Origin: Methylacidiphilaceae bacterium
GTDB taxonomy: Bacteria; Verrucomicrobiota; Verrucomicrobiia; Methylacidiphilales; Methylacidiphilaceae
NCBI GenBank assembly: GCA_028687155.1
Contig: JAQUAR010000063.1
Coordinates: 1 to 7,533, forward strand
Length of the DNA: 7,533 nucleotides
Direction: 5' to 3'
Part shown: piece by piece, positions 1 to 6,044 of the stretch
Layout: each line of letters opens with the position of its first letter
Numbering within the stretch: position 1 is the first letter of the stretch
The notes under the pieces: generated by a model
Database searches by the model: none
What the model saw: only the letters and a program-made list of their open reading frames with translations
Told to the model about the DNA's origin: nothing
Program-made: the position numbers and the translations under genes

Positions 1-71
1 GTCATCGGGTCGTCGGCTGGTACGACTCGGAGGGCAAGCCGCTGGAGCTACACCAAACCAAGGCGGCTTAA
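1..71 (+). CDS. C-terminal fragment of an unidentified protein
   Basis: Reading from base 3, an open frame gives 22 residues (starting HRVVGWYDSEG and ending LHQTKAA) before TAA at 69-71. The upstream part lies outside the window. The composition (aromatic, acidic and glycine residues mixed, few arginine or proline runs) looks more like real protein than the other two frames, which read on as arginine- and serine-rich sequence. I do not recognise the family. A perfect palindrome begins 13 bases after the stop, where a transcription end would be expected, which modestly supports a real gene end. It could be the tail of a transposase or of an ordinary protein; nothing visible decides. Confidence 0.4.
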   Translation, partial: HRVVGWYDSEGKPLELHQTKAA

Positions 72-84
72 GAAGAGCAGAACT

Positions 85-110
85 TTGCCCTTGCCCCGGG
101 GCAAGGGCAA
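85..110. repeat. Perfect 26-bp palindrome, possible terminator stem
   Basis: TTGCCCTTGCCCC (85-97) is followed directly by its exact reverse complement GGGGCAAGGGCAA (98-110), with no spacer. In RNA it would form a very stable GC-rich hairpin of about 11 pairs closed over a few central bases. It starts 13 nt after the upstream stop codon, the position of a terminator. The downstream bases (GAACCCCAAAAG) contain no T-run, so it is not a canonical Rho-independent terminator for a rightward transcript. A cruciform or protein-binding site is an alternative. Confidence 0.55.
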
Positions 111-385
111 GAACCCCAAAAGAAACAACAATCCAATACCCCGAGCGGTCAGATCACTTGCTACCAAAGCGGTCAGCTTGACATGTCTTCAATAGCCGTT
201 GTCTCGGACAGTTTGGCATGTCTGCGAAATAGACATTCATGGCAATTCTTCCCGCCGACCGCTGCGGAATCCCGGTGGCTCTACCAGGCCGCGAATCACC
301 GGGGAGCGTGGTTCCGAGAAGGAGAAAGAGTGGCTTTTCCGGAATGCCTATGACCGGTTGCCGGCTGGATCGGTGGTGATCTGCT
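111..385. other. Stretch without a convincing gene
   Basis: Together with the preceding palindrome, about 314 bases separate the left-edge gene from hepT. The short open frames here (for example a rightward one from 199 and a leftward one entering from the hepT region) match no family I know and overlap hepT out of frame. A GACATGTC palindrome sits at 180-187. The left part (111-140) is A-rich compared with the rest of the window. I see no tRNA, promoter or mobile-element end. It may be decayed coding DNA. Confidence 0.4.
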
Positions 386-814
386 TTAAGGCTCCGACCG
401 TGCCGCGTCGCGCAGCAAGAGGGATTGGCTGAACTCCAGAAAATCCTCGAGATGCGCGGTGAGGATACGCACCACGATGGGAATCTGGAGCGATTGATAG
501 TCATGCACGGCGACATTCCGGAATCCCACCATCCGCTTGAGCCGATCGGCCAGCGCCGCCTCGATCCAGCCGCCTTGCGCCAGCAGGTCAAACACCTCGC
601 GGGCGCTCTGCGGTACGCCCAGCCTCTCGCGGCGAACCAGATGCTGGCCCATGTCCAAGGCCGCTTCGCAGGCCCGGTGGATGTTCAGGATCGCCGCGTC
701 CTGGCGGGTGAAATCGGTCGCAAAACTTGTCGGGTTAGCCGCGTACTCCTCCCGCGCCCGTGCGACGCAGCGCTCGATGATCGCCGCCTTGTTGACCAGG
801 AGATCATCGGCCAT
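386..814 (-). CDS. hepT: HepT-like HEPN toxin (DUF86 family)
   Basis: This 142-residue protein is the probable toxin of a HEPN/MNT module. HepT proteins are small helical RNases whose active site is the Rx4-6HxY motif; here it is R99-x4-H104-x-Y106 (RNVAVHDY), preceded by a typical helical region (ILNIHRACEAALDMG near residue 42). Length and motif position fit the family. Known HepT proteins cleave RNA and are neutralised when the partner nucleotidyltransferase AMPylates the tyrosine of this motif. The ATG at 814 is chosen because the family start fits (MADDLLVNKA) and a GAGGGA element lies 6 nt upstream. An upstream in-frame GTG at 940 would add 42 non-family residues and overlap mntA further. 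The start lies inside the 3' end of the antitoxin gene (11-nt overlap), implying translational coupling. All three motif residues are intact, so the gene looks functional. Confidence 0.9.
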   Translation of the reverse strand: MADDLLVNKAAIIERCVARAREEYAANPTSFATDFTRQDAAILNIHRACEAALDMGQHLVRRERLGVPQSAREVFDLLAQGGWIEAALADRLKRMVGFRNVAVHDYQSLQIPIVVRILTAHLEDFLEFSQSLLLRDAARSEP

Positions 815-1208
815 AGACCGTCCCTCTTCGCTCGATATCAGCGAGCAAACCCGCGCGCGCCTCGTCGAGAGCGGTCTTTTCGCTGAGCACGGCCGCTTCG
901 AAAAGTCTGGCCCGCAGATCCCGCGTCCACCAGCACTCACCCCGGATGAGGATCTGGTACTGCATCACGGTCGATGCGGCGCGCAGGTCGAGCAGATCCA
1001 CCGAAGAGCCCGCCAGATCGGCTAACGTGCCCCCTAGGTCGAAGAGTTCCCACGGGTCGGCATATCCCTCCACCAGCACCGCCAAATCAAGGTCGCTCCC
1101 CGGCCCCTCGGTGCCCGCGATCCGGCTCCCGAAGGCGTAGACAGCGAGCAGCCCGGACAGACGGGCTCGCAGGGTCTCAACGATGCGTTGGCGAAGGATC
1201 CGATCCAT
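804..1208 (-). CDS. mntA: MntA-like minimal nucleotidyltransferase antitoxin
   Basis: This 134-residue protein carries the DNA polymerase beta-like nucleotidyltransferase signature: G27-S28-R29 followed by D39-x-D41 (GSx10DxD, the motif of MntA antitoxins), with a likely third metal-binding aspartate at D71 (SSVDLLDL). By analogy with the characterised MntA-HepT pair of Shewanella oneidensis, it would transfer AMP from ATP to the tyrosine of the HepT active-site motif and so silence the RNase. It is the first gene of the leftward operon, and its last 11 nt overlap hepT. The ATG at 1208 is preferred because it gives a normal family N-terminus and follows a G-rich stretch (TTGGGGTCTGGGAGA). A GTG at 1259 would add 17 residues. 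All catalytic acidic residues are present. Autoregulation by the complex is common for toxin-antitoxin operons, but I cannot show it here. Confidence 0.88.
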   Translation of the reverse strand: MDRILRQRIVETLRARLSGLLAVYAFGSRIAGTEGPGSDLDLAVLVEGYADPWELFDLGGTLADLAGSSVDLLDLRAASTVMQYQILIRGECWWTRDLRARLFEAAVLSEKTALDEARAGLLADIERRGTVYGR

Positions 1209-1507
1209 TCTCCCAGACCCCAAGCGTGCCCGAAACGGCGGAAGCGAGCAAGGGAACACGCATCGCTTCGCGGATCGGTGAGTAGGACTGTCCTGGCGAA
1301 TCCACGGCCATTCGCTCAGTCTTGGAGTCGGGGAAACGTGCTAGCTTTTTAGCGGAATCGACCCCGGATCAACCTGGGAACACCGCTCTTCCGCGATCCT
1401 CGCCTGAAACTGATTTCCCGATTCGATCCGAACCCGTCCCAAAAACCCGATGCTCCACCTCGGAAGACGGCCTCTCGCATGCGAGACTTGGCAAAGATCC
1501 TTATCTT
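1209..1507. promoter_or_regulatory. Divergent intergenic region between two toxin-antitoxin operons
   Basis: These 299 bases separate leftward mntA-hepT from rightward vapBC and must hold the promoters of both. Visible structure: AGGAC-T-GTCCT at 1284-1294, an inverted repeat GCGAAT/ATTCGC at 1296-1301 and 1310-1315, and a 14-bp palindrome at 1473-1486 (listed separately). An open frame runs through from 1322 into vapB, but its translation (serine-, proline- and arginine-rich) does not resemble protein, so I treat it as non-coding. I cannot assign convincing -35/-10 pairs. Confidence 0.5.
1473..1486. promoter_or_regulatory. 14-bp perfect palindrome upstream of vapB, candidate operator
   Basis: TCTCGCATGCGAGA equals its own reverse complement and ends 21 bases before the first vapB ATG (1508). 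AbrB-type antitoxins bind DNA as dimers, and VapBC complexes typically repress their own promoter through palindromes in this position. The operator role is inferred from position and symmetry only. Confidence 0.4.
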
Positions 1508-1801
1508 ATGGTAAAGCAATTGCCAATCATGAGTACCAGAATCACTTTGGACAAGTTGGGCCGGATCGTGATTCCGAAGCCCGTTCGCGAGGAGCTGCAG
1601 CTCTCTCCGGGTGACCAGCTGGAGTTGGAGAAGATCGACGAGCAGATCCTCCTTCGTCCGTTACGCGGCACAGCGCCGCTGCGGAAAAAGCACGGCATCT
1701 GGGTCTTCCGTTCCGGAGAACCGCTCTCCGCCGAGACGGTCGAGCGGACGATCGCGGCGGTACGCCGGGACCGAGACAGCCAGAACCTGGGAACCCATTG
1801 A
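1508..1801 (+). CDS. vapB: VapB-like antitoxin with AbrB/SpoVT DNA-binding domain
   Basis: This 97-residue protein has an N-terminal swapped-hairpin AbrB domain at about residues 10-52: RITLDKLGRIVIPKPVREEL then LSPGD and a beta-rich end, the classic AbrB/MazE-type pattern in which D15, G18, R19, I22, P23 and R27 are the usual conserved positions. The C-terminal part (about 55-97) is charged and probably wraps the toxin. The protein should bind its operator and neutralise the PIN-domain RNase encoded next. The start is uncertain: ATG at 1508 and ATG at 1529 (MSTRITLDKLG, 90 residues) are both possible and neither has a strong ribosome binding site. The second gives the more usual family N-terminus. 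The TGA stop overlaps the start codon of vapC, indicating coupled translation. A 14-bp palindrome just upstream is a candidate operator. Confidence 0.88.
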   Translation: MVKQLPIMSTRITLDKLGRIVIPKPVREELQLSPGDQLELEKIDEQILLRPLRGTAPLRKKHGIWVFRSGEPLSAETVERTIAAVRRDRDSQNLGTH

Positions 1802-2223
1802 GGGCTCTTTTCGATACATCGGTCCTGATTCCCGTCTTCCTGGAGGATCACGAGCATCACGAACCGAGCCTGCAAGCCTTTCTCGACGCCGAGAAGAGCC
1901 TCGACTGCTGCGCAGCGCACAGCCTGGCCGAGGTCTACTCCGTGATGACCCGCTTCCCTGGCCGGCACCGGCTCAGCGGCGAGCAAGTTCTTCTCTTCCT
2001 CGCACAGATCCGCGAGCGGCTAACCCTTGTTGCTCTTAGTCCAGAGGAATATTACACAGCCGTCGAGCGGGCCGCCGACGCGGGGATCGTGGGCGGGACG
2101 GTCTACGATGGACTGATCGTGCACTGCGCCCGGAAGGCGAAGGCGGAGGCAATCTACACCTGGCACAAGAGGCACTTTGCGCGCTTCGGCCCCGAGATCG
2201 AGGCAAGCCTCCGGATTCCATAA
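1798..2223 (+). CDS. vapC: VapC-like PIN-domain ribonuclease toxin
   Basis: This 141-residue PIN-domain protein is the toxin of the vapBC pair. The N-terminus MRALFDTSVLIPVF holds the first catalytic aspartate (D6). E45 (HSLAEVYSV) and D104 (TVYDGLIVHCA) are the next two acidic residues, and TWHKRHFARF (121-130) corresponds to the family's final motif, often T-x-N/D-x-x-x-F. Here H123 occupies the position usually held by Asn or Asp, so the fourth metal ligand may be absent or supplied by another residue. PIN toxins cleave RNA, often tRNA or rRNA, in a Mg2+-dependent way. The start is TTG at 1798, overlapping the vapB stop by 4 nt. A GGGA element 5 nt upstream supports it, and the conserved LFDTS segment begins three codons later, leaving no room for a later start. 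Confidence 0.9.
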   Translation: MRALFDTSVLIPVFLEDHEHHEPSLQAFLDAEKSLDCCAAHSLAEVYSVMTRFPGRHRLSGEQVLLFLAQIRERLTLVALSPEEYYTAVERAADAGIVGGTVYDGLIVHCARKAKAEAIYTWHKRHFARFGPEIEASLRIP

Positions 2224-2242
2224 CGCCGATCCGCGCGCTCTC

Positions 2243-2269
2243 GGCCGGTCGACGTTCGGAGATCCGGCC
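2243..2269. repeat. GC inverted repeat between convergent vapC and fkbM
   Basis: GGCCGG (2243-2248) and CCGGCC (2264-2269) could pair over a 15-nt loop in the 64-bp gap between the two convergent stop codons. No T-run follows on either strand. A role as a weak bidirectional terminator is possible but not shown. Confidence 0.22.
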
Positions 2270-2287
2270 CGATGCGCCTCTGCTCTC

Positions 2288-3018
2288 TTATCGGGACCGG
2301 CGCACGAAGAAGAAATCCTCCTGGATCGCCCTTCCGTCCGAGGCATAGGCAAGATTGTAGACGCCTTCCAGCCGCCACCCCCTCTCCCGCAAGAACGAGA
2401 CGACCTCGTCCGCGAGCGCCTGGCCGCCATAGAGCTCGACGAACGACGCCTCGACATAGACGTAAGCGAAACACTCCAGGAGCCCTTCGCAGCCGCGCAA
2501 GACTTCTCCTTCGAATCCCTGGACGTCGATCTTGACAAAAGCCGGGCTCTCGATCTCCTCGGCCGAAAGCCCCCTCCCAGGGGACCCACTTCGACGTCCA
2601 CCCTGCCGGCCTCCTCGGTCCCGGGGAAGAACTCGGCCTGGGCACCGATCGGCAAAAGAGAGGAGGAGTCCTCCTTTCGGGAGAGATGGATGGTGCGGCG
2701 CTCCCGCTCGGGCGCAATCCCGGCCGGGAAGAGATGGACCTTGGCATCCCCGGCGAAGAGCTTCCGGAAGCGCCGGCAAGGCTCCTCCAATGGCTCGAAG
2801 GAGTAGATCCGGGCCTCGGGCCAAGCGCGCCGCGCGACGAGCGCAAACTGCCCCTGGTTGGCTCCGACATCGACCAGTGTGGAGCAGGGATGGCGCGCCA
2901 AGAGCCGCTCATGCTCGATCCCGGCCGCGACCCCGAGCCGGAGCCCCCGCCGGTAGAGGGGCTCGCGCAAGAGGGCCGCCAGCTTGGCCCCCTTCCGGAT
3001 CAGCTCCCGGGCACTCAT
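2288..3018 (-). pseudogene. FkbM-family SAM methyltransferase, frameshifted
   Basis: Two minus-strand frames join into one FkbM methyltransferase of about 243 residues, a normal family length. The first frame (3018 to about 2570) starts at an ATG with a GGGAAGGGA element upstream and carries the SAM-binding motif LVDVGANQGQF (residues 48-58) and SFEP (73-76). The second frame (about 2574 to 2288) carries FVKIDVQGFE, then EVLRG, VEASFVELYGGQ and the terminal QEDFFFVRR, all characteristic of the family. The break needs one missing base and falls in a run of five G (coding strand, 2574-2570), beside a CCCCT-GGG-AGGGG inverted repeat. Restoring one G gives a continuous reading (VGPLGGGLSAEEIES). 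FkbM enzymes O-methylate sugars, peptides or polyketides; the substrate here is unknown. As written, the product would stop without its C-terminal half. A sequencing error or a phase-variable tract are alternatives to decay. Confidence 0.85.
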
Positions 3019-3037
3019 CGCCGTTTTCCCTTCCCGC

Positions 3038-3130
3038 TCATGCAGCCCCCCTCGAGATTTCGTCCCATGGTCCTTGGCACGCTGCTTTTTCCGGGGCCGC
3101 CGGGGCGGCGTCCACGAACTCCGCATCCAT
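3038..3130 (-). CDS. Possible 30-codon ORF upstream of fkbM
   Basis: ATG at 3130 opens a frame of 30 residues (MDAEFVDAAPAAPEK followed by AACQGPWDEISRGAA) ending in TGA at 3038-3040, 19 bases before the methyltransferase start. A GGAG element lies 7 nt upstream of the ATG. The product is acidic and alanine-rich, unlike the arginine- and proline-rich translations of surrounding frames. It matches no family I know and could be a chance frame or a leader ORF. Confidence 0.2.
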   Translation of the reverse strand: MDAEFVDAAPAAPEKAACQGPWDEISRGAA

Positions 3131-3502
3131 GAAGGAACTCCGTGCCGATGTCGAGCGGAGATTGGAAAGCCTGCGACGCTGGTAGAAAATCCGGTGCCCA
3201 TCCTCGGGATTCCTCCATCAGGCTCCGAGAGGGTCGGACGGCACGCCCGGCCGAGGACGTCTCGGGCCCTTGCTCCCCGAAGCCGGATTGCCAAGAGCCC
3301 CGCCTTGCCCGATTCTTGCCGCATGGAAGCAAACGAACTCTCTCGGGATCCCGACTTGACCCCTGGATCGGGAATCGACGGAGACCCAGGAATGGCCTCC
3401 TCCGGCCGACCGCGCACCGAAGATCGGAACAGATCGAGCGGCGACCGAAGTACCCTCGAGAACCCTTTGGGCAATCGAGAGGAAGGAGAAAAGGCCGGCC
3501 CC

Positions 3503-3538
3503 ATGCCGAGGCCGTCTTCCGCGAGAACCCTTGCCTAA
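3503..3538 (+). CDS. Possible 11-codon leader ORF before the SNF2 gene
   Basis: ATG at 3503 starts MPRPSSARTLA and ends at TAA 3536-3538, in the same frame as the helicase and 15 nt before its start. It has the purine-rich stretch that the helicase start lacks: GGAAGGAGAAAAGG at 3481-3494, with the AAAAGG part 8 nt from the ATG. It may be a leader peptide whose translation feeds reinitiation at 3554. Alternatively the helicase may once have started at 3503 and acquired a stop at codon 12. Confidence 0.3.
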   Translation: MPRPSSARTLA

Positions 3539-3553
3539 AACCGAATCCCCTCG

Positions 3554-6037
3554 ATGCGTCCCAAGAGCCAAAATCGTACTGCCGCCGGCGGGCCCGGTCC
3601 CGAACCCAAGCTCTCGCGCCACCGCCCGCCCGACCATCTCACGCCCTTGGAATGGCAACGCCGCCTACGCCGCCAGTTCGGTCGCGACCAGTCCTTCGGG
3701 CTGGAAAACCTGGGCAGCGAGCCCTTCTTCTCCGAATTCCGGGTCACCAACCCCCTCTCCCGGTCGAGCTATCGGGTGGCGATCCGAGGACGGGAGCCGG
3801 GCAGCAACTTCTGTTCCTGCCCCGATTTTGCCACGAGCGAGCTTGGAACCTGCAAGCACATCGAGTTTACGCTCGGTCTCCTCGAAAGGAAGCGCGGGGC
3901 CAAGGCAGCCTTCGCGCGCGGCTACCAGCCGCCCTTTTCGGAGATCTACTCGCGGAACGAAGGGAAACGCCAGATCCATTTCCGCGCCGGGACCGATTGC
4001 CCTCCCTCCGTGCGCGAGGCGGCCGCCGCTCTCTTCGACCTCGAACGGGACGGCCGGCTCCGGGAGGCACGCTTCGAGGAGATCGCCCCTTTCCTCGTCA
4101 TGGTGGCGCAGTCCGGCCACGAGTGCCGCGCACGTGACAACGCGCTCGATTTCCTCGCCGGACGGCGGGACGCGGCCCGCCGCGCGGCCGAGCTCGATCG
4201 GCTCTTCCCCGGCGGGCCGGCCGATCCCAGGCTGGTCACGCTTCTCGAGACCCCTCTCTATCCCTACCAAGCGGAGGGAGCGCTCTTCGCGGCTCGGGCC
4301 GGCCGGGCGCTCCTCTGCGACGACATGGGCCTGGGCAAGACCATCCAGGCGATCGCCACAGCCGAAATCCTCGCACGCCATTTTGGCGTCTCGAAGGTGC
4401 TGGTGATCTGTCCGGCATCCCTCAAGTACCAGTGGCAGAGCGAGCTCGAGCGCTTCTCCGAGAGAGCGCGGCAAAACGGCGCGCGCGTCATCGCGGGGGG
4501 CCGGCGGCAGCGGGAGAAGGACTATGCCCGCGAGGACTTCTGCAAGATCACCAACTACGAGAAGCTCCAGCCCGATCTCGACCGGATCTCGGCCTGGTCC
4601 CCGGACCTGGTGATCGTCGACGAGGCGCAGCGGGTCAAGAACTGGAACACGATCGCGGCGCGCGCCTTGAAGCGCGTGGACAGTCCCTACGCGATCGTCC
4701 TGACCGGCACGCCCCTGGAAAACAAGTTAGAAGAGCTGATTTCGATCGTCCAGTTCGTCGATCAGCACCGGCTCGGGCCGACTTGGAAGCTTCTCCACAA
4801 GCATCAGGTCAAGGACGAGACCGGCCGCGTCACCGGCTACACCGGGCTCGAGGAGATCGGCAGGACACTCGCCCCGATCCTCATCCGCCGACGCAGGGCC
4901 GAGGTATTGGGACAACTGCCCAGCCGGACCGACCAGAACCTGCTGGTGCCGATGACGGAGAAGCAGATGGTCTACCACCGGGAAAACGCCGACCTGGTGG
5001 CCAAGATCGTAGCGCGCTGGCGCAAGACCGGATTCCTCTCCGACAAGGACCAACGGCGGCTCACCTGCGCACTTCAGAAGATGCGGATGTCGTGCGACAG
5101 CACCTATCTGCTCGACCAGGAAAGCGACCATGGCGTCAAGGCGGACGAGCTGGCGGCACGCTTGGGCAATCTCTTTGCCGAGCCCGGGACCAAGGCGGTG
5201 GTCTTTTCGCAGTGGACGCGGACGCAGGAGATCCTCATCCGCCGTCTCGAAGCGGCCAAGCTCGGCTACGTCCGCTTCCACGGCGGCATCCCTTCCGACA
5301 AGCGGCCGGAGCTCCTCGAGCGCTTTCGCGACGACCCCGGCTGCCGGGTCTTCCTCTCGACCGACGCCGGGAGCACGGGCCTCAATCTCCAGCAGGCTTC
5401 GGTCGTGGTGAACATCGACCTGCCCTGGAACCCGGCGATCCTCGAGCAGAGGATCGCGCGCGTCCATCGCCTCGGTCAGAGCCGCCCGGTCCAGGTCATC
5501 TCCTTCGTCTCCAAGGGCACCATCGAGGAGGGCATGCTTTCGGTGCTGGCCTTCAAGCGCTCTCTCTCCGCCGGGATCCTCGACGGGGAGAGCGGAGAGA
5601 TCTCCCTCGGCGGCTCGCGTCTCCACCGCTTCCTCAAGGAAGTGGAAACCGTCACCGGCCGCATGGGCGAAGGGGAGCTCCTCACGGCAAACGAGGAATC
5701 CGGAGGCGAGGCCCCCGCTGGGGAATCCAAGGCTGGGGAAGAGTTCGCTCCGAATGGGAAGGGCGTCAACGAGGCGCCCGCCCGATCCTCCGGGGCGGCG
5801 GCCTCCCGCAACGCTTCCCCCGATCCGTGGCAAGCCCTGGCTCAGGTGGGCGCCCAACTCACCGCCGCGCTGGCCGCGGCGTCCGATTCCACCGCCCCAC
5901 CCCATCCGTGGGTCGAGCGGGATCCGGTCAGCGGCGCCCAACACTTCAAAATCCCGCTGCCGCCGCCTGCGATCGCAAAGGAGCTCGCCGACGCGCTTTC
6001 GTCCCTCGCCGACCGGCTGCGCGGCGGGACTCCTTGA
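3554..6037 (+). CDS. SWIM zinc-finger SNF2-family helicase/translocase
   Basis: This 827-residue Swi2/Snf2-type ATPase should move on double-stranded DNA and remodel protein-DNA complexes. N-terminal to the motor is a SWIM zinc finger, C87-x-C89-x10-C100-x-H102. The motor has the SNF2 motifs in order: YPYQ near 236-239, Walker A DDMGLGKT (256-263), ICPASL (285-290), Walker B as DEAQ (356-359), LTGTPLEN (383-390), FSQWT (551-555), STDAGSTGLNL (602-612) and QRIARVHRLGQ (632-642). After about 690 comes a low-complexity Ala/Gly/Ser/Glu linker, then a helical segment and a final block (WVERDPVSG to the end) that may be a small domain. ATG 3554 is the first possible start after an in-frame TAA at 3536; it lacks a ribosome binding site. 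The SWIM plus SNF2 layout is known in bacteria, but the cellular role of these proteins is not established. A GNAT gene follows 7 nt downstream. Confidence 0.95.
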   Translation: MRPKSQNRTAAGGPGPEPKLSRHRPPDHLTPLEWQRRLRRQFGRDQSFGLENLGSEPFFSEFRVTNPLSRSSYRVAIRGREPGSNFCSCPDFATSELGTCKHIEFTLGLLERKRGAKAAFARGYQPPFSEIYSRNEGKRQIHFRAGTDCPPSVREAAAALFDLERDGRLREARFEEIAPFLVMVAQSGHECRARDNALDFLAGRRDAARRAAELDRLFPGGPADPRLVTLLETPLYPYQAEGALFAARAGRALLCDDMGLGKTIQAIATAEILARHFGVSKVLVICPASLKYQWQSELERFSERARQNGARVIAGGRRQREKDYAREDFCKITNYEKLQPDLDRISAWSPDLVIVDEAQRVKNWNTIAARALKRVDSPYAIVLTGTPLENKLEELISIVQFVDQHRLGPTWKLLHKHQVKDETGRVTGYTGLEEIGRTLAPILIRRRRAEVLGQLPSRTDQNLLVPMTEKQMVYHRENADLVAKIVARWRKTGFLSDKDQRRLTCALQKMRMSCDSTYLLDQESDHGVKADELAARLGNLFAEPGTKAVVFSQWTRTQEILIRRLEAAKLGYVRFHGGIPSDKRPELLERFRDDPGCRVFLSTDAGSTGLNLQQASVVVNIDLPWNPAILEQRIARVHRLGQSRPVQVISFVSKGTIEEGMLSVLAFKRSLSAGILDGESGEISLGGSRLHRFLKEVETVTGRMGEGELLTANEESGGEAPAGESKAGEEFAPNGKGVNEAPARSSGAAASRNASPDPWQALAQVGAQLTAALAAASDSTAPPHPWVERDPVSGAQHFKIPLPPPAIAKELADALSSLADRLRGGTP

Positions 6038-6044
6038 ATTCCCT

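Larger units (their letters stand above)
3019..3553. promoter_or_regulatory. 535-bp divergent region, mostly without genes
   Basis: This gap separates leftward fkbM from the rightward helicase and should contain both promoters. Long open frames cross it, but their translations are rich in Arg, Pro, Ser and Gly with no motif, as expected for GC-rich non-coding DNA. It holds two short candidate ORFs (3038-3130 minus and 3503-3538 plus) and a GC inverted repeat GCCGCC-GG-GGCGGC at 3096-3109, which forms part of a near-tandem CCGGGGCCG/CCGGGGCGG at 3091-3108. I could not identify a convincing sigma-70 promoter. Confidence 0.45.

Noticed and set aside
199..432. 77-codon plus-strand open frame left of hepT
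   Set aside because: Overlaps the hepT 3' end antisense, has no ribosome binding site and no family resemblance.
1322..1507. N-terminal extension of VapB back to 1322
   Set aside because: The 62 extra residues are Ser/Pro/Arg-rich and unlike AbrB-family N-termini; starts at 1508 or 1529 fit the family.
2568..2583. Programmed -1 ribosomal frameshift in the FkbM gene
   Set aside because: The in-frame heptamer is A GGG GGC, not a good X XXY YYZ slippery site, and the family is not known to use frameshifting; an indel in the G run is simpler.
3096..3109. GCCGCC-GG-GGCGGC inverted repeat as a terminator
   Set aside because: It lies upstream of both divergent genes and has no downstream T-run on either strand.
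3142..4137. 331-codon plus-strand open frame across the intergenic region into the SNF2 gene
   Set aside because: Arginine-, proline- and serine-rich translation without motifs, out of frame with the helicase it overlaps.
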